NCBI GenBank assembly: GCA_030706685.1
Contig: JAUZOA010000028.1
Location: forward strand, 1-56,354
Source of the DNA: Bacteroidota bacterium
GTDB taxonomy: Bacteria; Bacteroidota; Bacteroidia; Chitinophagales; Chitinophagaceae
Reading direction: 5' to 3'
Length of the DNA: 56,354 bases
This document shows positions 52,263-56,354 of the stretch, in pieces. The notes under the pieces are model-generated. The model saw only the letters and a program-made list of their open reading frames with translations. It searched no databases and was not told where the DNA came from. The position numbers were made by a program, and so were the translations under genes. Each line of letters begins with the position of its first letter. The first letter of the stretch is position 1.

Positions 52263-55200
52263 TCAATACCCTCTTTTCTCCAACGATGGCCGTTTCGGCG
52301 GAGTATATCCCTTCGTCTTGATTAAATTTTTTATCTCCGTAATAGCGCGTTCTAACTGGGGGTCGATACCCTTAGCCATAGCGCTCAAATCTTCCGGCAC
52401 AGCAATATCAGGATCAACTCCATGTCCTTCCATGAACCAGGTACCATCAGGGTTATACATCCGGAAAGTAGGGACTGTTATCGCTCCCCCATCCACTAAA
52501 CCCGGGACGCCGCTGATGCCGATCAATCCACCCCAGGTTCTCGCGCCAATCAATGGCCCTAATTTCTTTTTCCTGAAAAAATCAGGGAAGGCATCACCAC
52601 CCGATCCGCTCCAGCCATTGATGAGCATTACCTTCGGGCCAAAATTACCATAAGGTGGCCAGGGCCAGTCGCTGCCATCGCGTATAGCCCAGGAAGCCAG
52701 AGGTTCGCGGTTGAGCATTTCGATGAAACGATCAGGTATTTGTCCGCCATCATTAAAACGTTCATCGATTACTAATGCTTTTTTATCCCATTGCGCATTG
52801 AATTGCCGCATCAGTTCATTCTGGCCATCCACACCCGTACTGGGTACATAGATATAACCTACTTCACCATTTGTGGCATCTTCCACCTGCTTTCTCATAC
52901 TTTCTATCCAGGAAAGATTACGTAAACGGTATTCGTCATTCATCGTTTTTACGATCGCGGTTTTAGCGCCGGTCCAGGATGGAGATGAGTTATACGTCAG
53001 TTCTACCGTTTTATTGGAAAGACCTGTAAACGCGATAAAGGGTTCCTGCGCTGTAGTAAGAGGAACTCCGTTTACTGCTAAAATATAATCGCCTTCTTTG
53101 ATAGTTACACCGGGCATATCAAGCGAAGAACGGGCTTCCGCGTCCCAGGGCGCGCCACGAATGATCTTTTTAATTTTATAATAATCACCATCCGCTTGCC
53201 AGTCAACACCAAGATAACCAACTGATTTATTCTTCGGCGTTTCGATATCACCACCGCCGTGATAGGTATGTGAGGCATTCAACTCACCAATCAGTTCACC
53301 GATAACAAAATCAGCTTCTTCACGGGTCATAGCGCCATCAAGCATTTTCAAATAACGTTCTTTAGCCTTGTTCCAGTCCACTCCATGCATACCGGCATCA
53401 TAAAAATAATCGCGCTCAAAACGCCATACATCCATAAAAATCTGTTTCCATTCCTGTTCAGGGTCTACCGTCATTTGCATATCGGATATGGCCAGGGTTT
53501 TATCCGCTTTCTGGCCTTCAGTAGTTGATATAACCGAAAAGCTGCCTGATTTGCTAATTAAAACTTTTTGACCGTTGGCAGATACACGGGCATTATCTAC
53601 TCCGTCAATAATAGTCTTCTCTTCTTTCTTTTCTATATCAAAATATTTTAAGGAACCCTTGCCATCCGGCGCGCCGGTATTGGGATATTTCATATAAATG
53701 ATTTTCCCTTTCGCAGCGGCCAGCGCGGCATAATTACCTGCCGTGAGCGGCAGTATTTCCATTCTTTGTTCAATGCCGTCAAAATCTATATCTACAGCTT
53801 TTGCATCAGCTTTTTTGGCTGTGACTGAATCTTTTTTGTTCTTATCCTTGTCGTCTTTGCCCGCATCATCGGCTTTTACCGATACCATATCATTTTTGGG
53901 AGCCAGCAGGGAGGGTGTTTCTTTCTTTAAGGAAATAACGGCGGCCTGCGTACTGTTGGAATAAATAAATGTATTGTCCAGGTCGCTGTAATTCGGTTTG
54001 AAAGATTGATTAGTCAGGAGGTATAGATATTTTCCTTCCGTATCAAAAACGGGGCTGTTGCATTCATAAAAACCATGGGTTACTGCATTATTCTTTTTAT
54101 TGGTGTAATCATAAATATAAACAGCGTTGTGCTGGTTTTCCAGGTCGCGGCTATAGGCAAACCACCTGCTGTCAGGCGACCAGCTTCCGGAGAATCCTTC
54201 CAGCGCGCCATGTGTATAACGCAGTGCCCTGTCTACATCAGTAGTTTGATTAGTGGCAATATCAAAGATCTTTATCCGCATCGCTTTGTCAATAAAGGCG
54301 ATCTTCTTACTATCCGGCGACCAAAAAGGACGATATCGATACCCGGGGCCATAGTTTGTCAATTTCTTTGCTGAATTTTCTTTATCGGGTTCTGTTATCC
54401 ATAATTCATATTCACCGGACTGGTCACTCCAGTAAGCAATATATTTTCCATCAGGCGACCAGGCAGGATAACGCTCGGCGGCGCCGGAAGTCCTGGTTAT
54501 ATCTTTTACATAACCATTTTCTGCCGGCACGGAAAATATATCGCCTCTTGCCTGGATCAATACCCTGTTACCATCGGGACTGATGGATAACTGCTGAACT
54601 AATTTATCAACCGTCTCTATTTTCGGTTTCAGCATGGCTTTATCCGTCACTACATTTACTTCCACAGCTTTTTGTTTGCCGGAAGAGATGGAATACAAAT
54701 ACATTTTACCGCCTGCTTCAAATACAATATCATCGGGACCGAGGGAAGGATAGTGCACATCATAATCTTTAAAATTGGTAAGTTGTGTATACGCTTTCGT
54801 GCCGAGATCATATTTCCAGAGGTTCATTCTTAATTCCGGGCCGCGATCGGATAAAAAATAAATAGCATTGCCATTCCACATCGGGAATTCATTCCCGGCA
54901 TCAGCTTCCGCGCCAATGCTCTTTGATTCTTTGGTACTAAGATTGAATAACTGGATATCGGCTTTCCAGCCACCCCGGTAACGTTTCCAGTTCCGGCCTA
55001 CTTGCGTACGGAATACCACGGCGATCTGTTTTCCATCCGGAGAATAGGAACCGAACTCCGCATAAGCCAATGGAAGTTTTTCTACCACACCCCCATTCGC
55101 CGGCACGGTATAAAATTGATTAAATCTTGCCTTACCGCTTTCACGACTGGAAGCGAATAAGACTTTTTTGCCATCCATTGTCCAGTCCACTACCCTGTCG

Positions 55201-55523
55201 GAATAACCGTGACCGGTCAACCGAACGGGCACACCGCCATTGGCAGGAAGTACATACACATCATTATTCCCGTCATAATTGCCGCTGAAGGCAATACTTT
55301 TCCCATCAGGAGAGAACTTGGGATAAGTCTCTACCCCGGCAGGCGAACTAAGTTTGATGGCAGTACCTCCTTCTTTCGGCATTATCCAAAGATCATTGGC
55401 ATAGGTAAAAACGATCTGTGTTTGTGATACATCCGGAAACCGGAAAAGCCCTGCATCAATTTGCGAAAATAGTTTTTGAGAAATGATACAGGCGATAAGC
55501 AGACAACCAGTTATTTTTTTCAT
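52263..55523 (-). CDS. Tricorn-type S41 protease
   Basis: A 1086-residue exported protein (signal peptide about 1-20). Residues about 25-550 form two beta-propellers of PD40/WD-type blades ('YPKFSPDGKSIAFSGNYDGNNDVYVLP', 'YPAWSPDGKYIAYWSDQSGEYELWI'). A C1 domain (about 660-750, 'WKQIFMDVWRFERDYFYDAGMHGVDW'), a PDZ domain (about 755-850, 'SVGYLGVDWQ...GDYILAVNGVPL') and an S41 peptidase domain follow. The nucleophile is probably Ser974 in 'GWSGSGGDAFPDFF'. The architecture is that of archaeal tricorn and its bacterial homologues, which degrade peptides; the Bacteroidota version is likely periplasmic. Confidence 0.93.
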   Translation of the reverse strand: MKKITGCLLIACIISQKLFSQIDAGLFRFPDVSQTQIVFTYANDLWIMPKEGGTAIKLSSPAGVETYPKFSPDGKSIAFSGNYDGNNDVYVLPANGGVPVRLTGHGYSDRVVDWTMDGKKVLFASSRESGKARFNQFYTVPANGGVVEKLPLAYAEFGSYSPDGKQIAVVFRTQVGRNWKRYRGGWKADIQLFNLSTKESKSIGAEADAGNEFPMWNGNAIYFLSDRGPELRMNLWKYDLGTKAYTQLTNFKDYDVHYPSLGPDDIVFEAGGKMYLYSISSGKQKAVEVNVVTDKAMLKPKIETVDKLVQQLSISPDGNRVLIQARGDIFSVPAENGYVKDITRTSGAAERYPAWSPDGKYIAYWSDQSGEYELWITEPDKENSAKKLTNYGPGYRYRPFWSPDSKKIAFIDKAMRIKIFDIATNQTTDVDRALRYTHGALEGFSGSWSPDSRWFAYSRDLENQHNAVYIYDYTNKKNNAVTHGFYECNSPVFDTEGKYLYLLTNQSFKPNYSDLDNTFIYSNSTQAAVISLKKETPSLLAPKNDMVSVKADDAGKDDKDKNKKDSVTAKKADAKAVDIDFDGIEQRMEILPLTAGNYAALAAAKGKIIYMKYPNTGAPDGKGSLKYFDIEKKEEKTIIDGVDNARVSANGQKVLISKSGSFSVISTTEGQKADKTLAISDMQMTVDPEQEWKQIFMDVWRFERDYFYDAGMHGVDWNKAKERYLKMLDGAMTREEADFVIGELIGELNASHTYHGGGDIETPKNKSVGYLGVDWQADGDYYKIKKIIRGAPWDAEARSSLDMPGVTIKEGDYILAVNGVPLTTAQEPFIAFTGLSNKTVELTYNSSPSWTGAKTAIVKTMNDEYRLRNLSWIESMRKQVEDATNGEVGYIYVPSTGVDGQNELMRQFNAQWDKKALVIDERFNDGGQIPDRFIEMLNREPLASWAIRDGSDWPWPPYGNFGPKVMLINGWSGSGGDAFPDFFRKKKLGPLIGARTWGGLIGISGVPGLVDGGAITVPTFRMYNPDGTWFMEGHGVDPDIAVPEDLSAMAKGIDPQLERAITEIKNLIKTKGYTPPKRPSLEKRGY

Positions 55524-55844
55524 AAACCGTAAATTTTGCGATAAAGAATTTTACTGATACCCTCGGGAGCGTTTTAAAGCTAAGAAAAAAATAAATACAT
55601 AAAATGGGATTGGTATGAAAGGCGGGATGGGCTAAAGAATAATTGCTATAAGTAAGCGGCCAGCCTCGCCTCGCGCCCCTCATTGCCATTATGATCCGGA
55701 AGTCCTGATTTTGATGATTATATACCGTCTTAGCTTAGAGTGACGTATTGCACAGCAGGTGGGGAAAATCATTTGTAATAATAGCAATGTATTTAATACT
55801 GGAATCGCGACTCCCCGGAACAAATAACACTGTTCAACCAAACT
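55524..55844. other. Gene-free gap
   Basis: No gene or distinct repeat is seen. The region near 55524-55600 probably carries the tricorn gene promoter. Confidence 0.4.
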
Positions 55845-56354
55845 TTAAACGATTTCTTCCAGCTTATCAACTCTTTCTTCTTCGTAGCGGTAAACCGCTC
55901 TTCGCACAGGCAGGCCTCCCGCAACCGGGTAAGGCAAGCATTGTCCCGGTATGCCGGAAACAGGATTAGTATAGCTTTCCTGCTCATTGCTTCCCAAAAC
56001 ATTTTCCAGCACCCTTTCTGCAAATGCTGTCGCTGGTTCAATAGGAGTCACGGTCTTTTCAATAACCTGTACAACCACTTTCTGTGGCAAATATTCTTTT
56101 GTAAGCCTGTTCATGACTTCTTCCCAGGGTATCTCTTCTTTCAGCCATTTATAGCCAATGCCTGTCATCTTCCTGTACACTTTCTCTTGCCTTTTCGCTA
56201 TAGGTATCAACCGGTAGATGGTTGAAGCGATCTTTGAGGCTTTACCGAACATCGTAGCATTACGCATCGTGTTCCTGAAGCAGGGATCGGTCTTCACCCG
56301 TTTCCCTGTCAACGAACTTATTAACCGGGCATAATGCTTACCATGCAACCGGTA
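55845..56354 (-). CDS. Hypothetical protein, 5' end cut by window edge
   Basis: The frame is open to the right edge, reading YRLHGKHYARLISSLTGKRV and onward, so the N-terminus is missing and about 169 residues are visible. 'KRVKTDPCFRNTMRNATMFGKASKIASTIYRLIPIAKR' resembles a Bacteroidota family of unknown function ('...R.K..P.FENTR..A..FG.A...A...Y..L'), which I recall without a name. The rest is helical then Pro-rich. No transposase motif (DDE or HUH) is visible. Confidence 0.6.
   Translation of the reverse strand, partial: YRLHGKHYARLISSLTGKRVKTDPCFRNTMRNATMFGKASKIASTIYRLIPIAKRQEKVYRKMTGIGYKWLKEEIPWEEVMNRLTKEYLPQKVVVQVIEKTVTPIEPATAFAERVLENVLGSNEQESYTNPVSGIPGQCLPYPVAGGLPVRRAVYRYEEERVDKLEEIV

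Noticed and set aside
1-56354. tRNA, rRNA or phage genes
   Set aside because: I looked for T-arm words such as GGTTCGAATCC and for conserved rRNA or phage gene patterns and found none; absence by eye is not proof.

Overview
The window reads as chromosome from a Bacteroidota member, most likely family Chitinophagaceae (placement inferred). The grounds are a type IX secretion (T9SS) PorW/SprE-like protein, two proteins with T9SS C-terminal sorting domains (types A and B), bactofilin and AtpZ-type genes, a sphingolipid/sulfonolipid-type acyl-CoA transferase, and promoters of the form TTG-N17-20-TAnnTTTG. I see no rRNA, tRNA, CRISPR array, prophage or intact insertion sequence.

Layout. 1-2.5 kb: a GNAT acetyltransferase tail, then a leftward cluster (membrane stub, bactofilin, AtpZ, small membrane protein, SprT-like protease) with mostly overlapping genes. 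2.7-12.2 kb: rightward genes for PorW/SprE, PBP1A, an alpha-oxoamine synthase and dipeptidyl peptidase IV. 12.2-16.7 kb: palindromic spacer, UbiX, an ECF sigma factor translationally coupled to a predicted anti-sigma/beta-barrel fusion, and an OmpA-like protein. 16.8-21.9 kb: secreted matrixin protease, beta-lactamase-fold hydrolase, diheme cytochrome c. 21.9-22.6 kb: gene-free DNA with 11-bp repeats and hairpins. 22.6-29.9 kb: gluconokinase, acyl-CoA hydrolase/transferase, VanZ-like protein, phospholipase C and small proteins. 30.1-40.4 kb: carbohydrate-type genes (GH67-like protein, GH18 chitinase, YhcH-like, Gfo/Idh oxidoreductase, PmoA-like) plus a T9SS type B protein and a duplicated-domain lipoprotein. 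40.5-51 kb: NYN nuclease, HtpG, histone-like SWIB protein, small secreted and membrane proteins, HAD phosphatase, hydrolase remnant, Fhs. 51.3-56.4 kb: DinB-like protein, giant palindrome, tricorn protease, and an edge-truncated hypothetical gene.

Most genes are envelope, secretion or housekeeping functions in ordinary chromosomal order. The features I find most unusual are: (i) two copies of a 143-bp MITE-like palindrome with 11-bp terminal inverted repeats and 8-bp flanking repeats; (ii) the ECF sigma factor coupled to a protein with an inner-membrane anchor and an outer-membrane barrel; (iii) phased 11-bp repeats at 22.1 kb; (iv) a 176-bp nested palindrome between convergent genes.

All calls were made by eye from sequence and family knowledge, with no database search.
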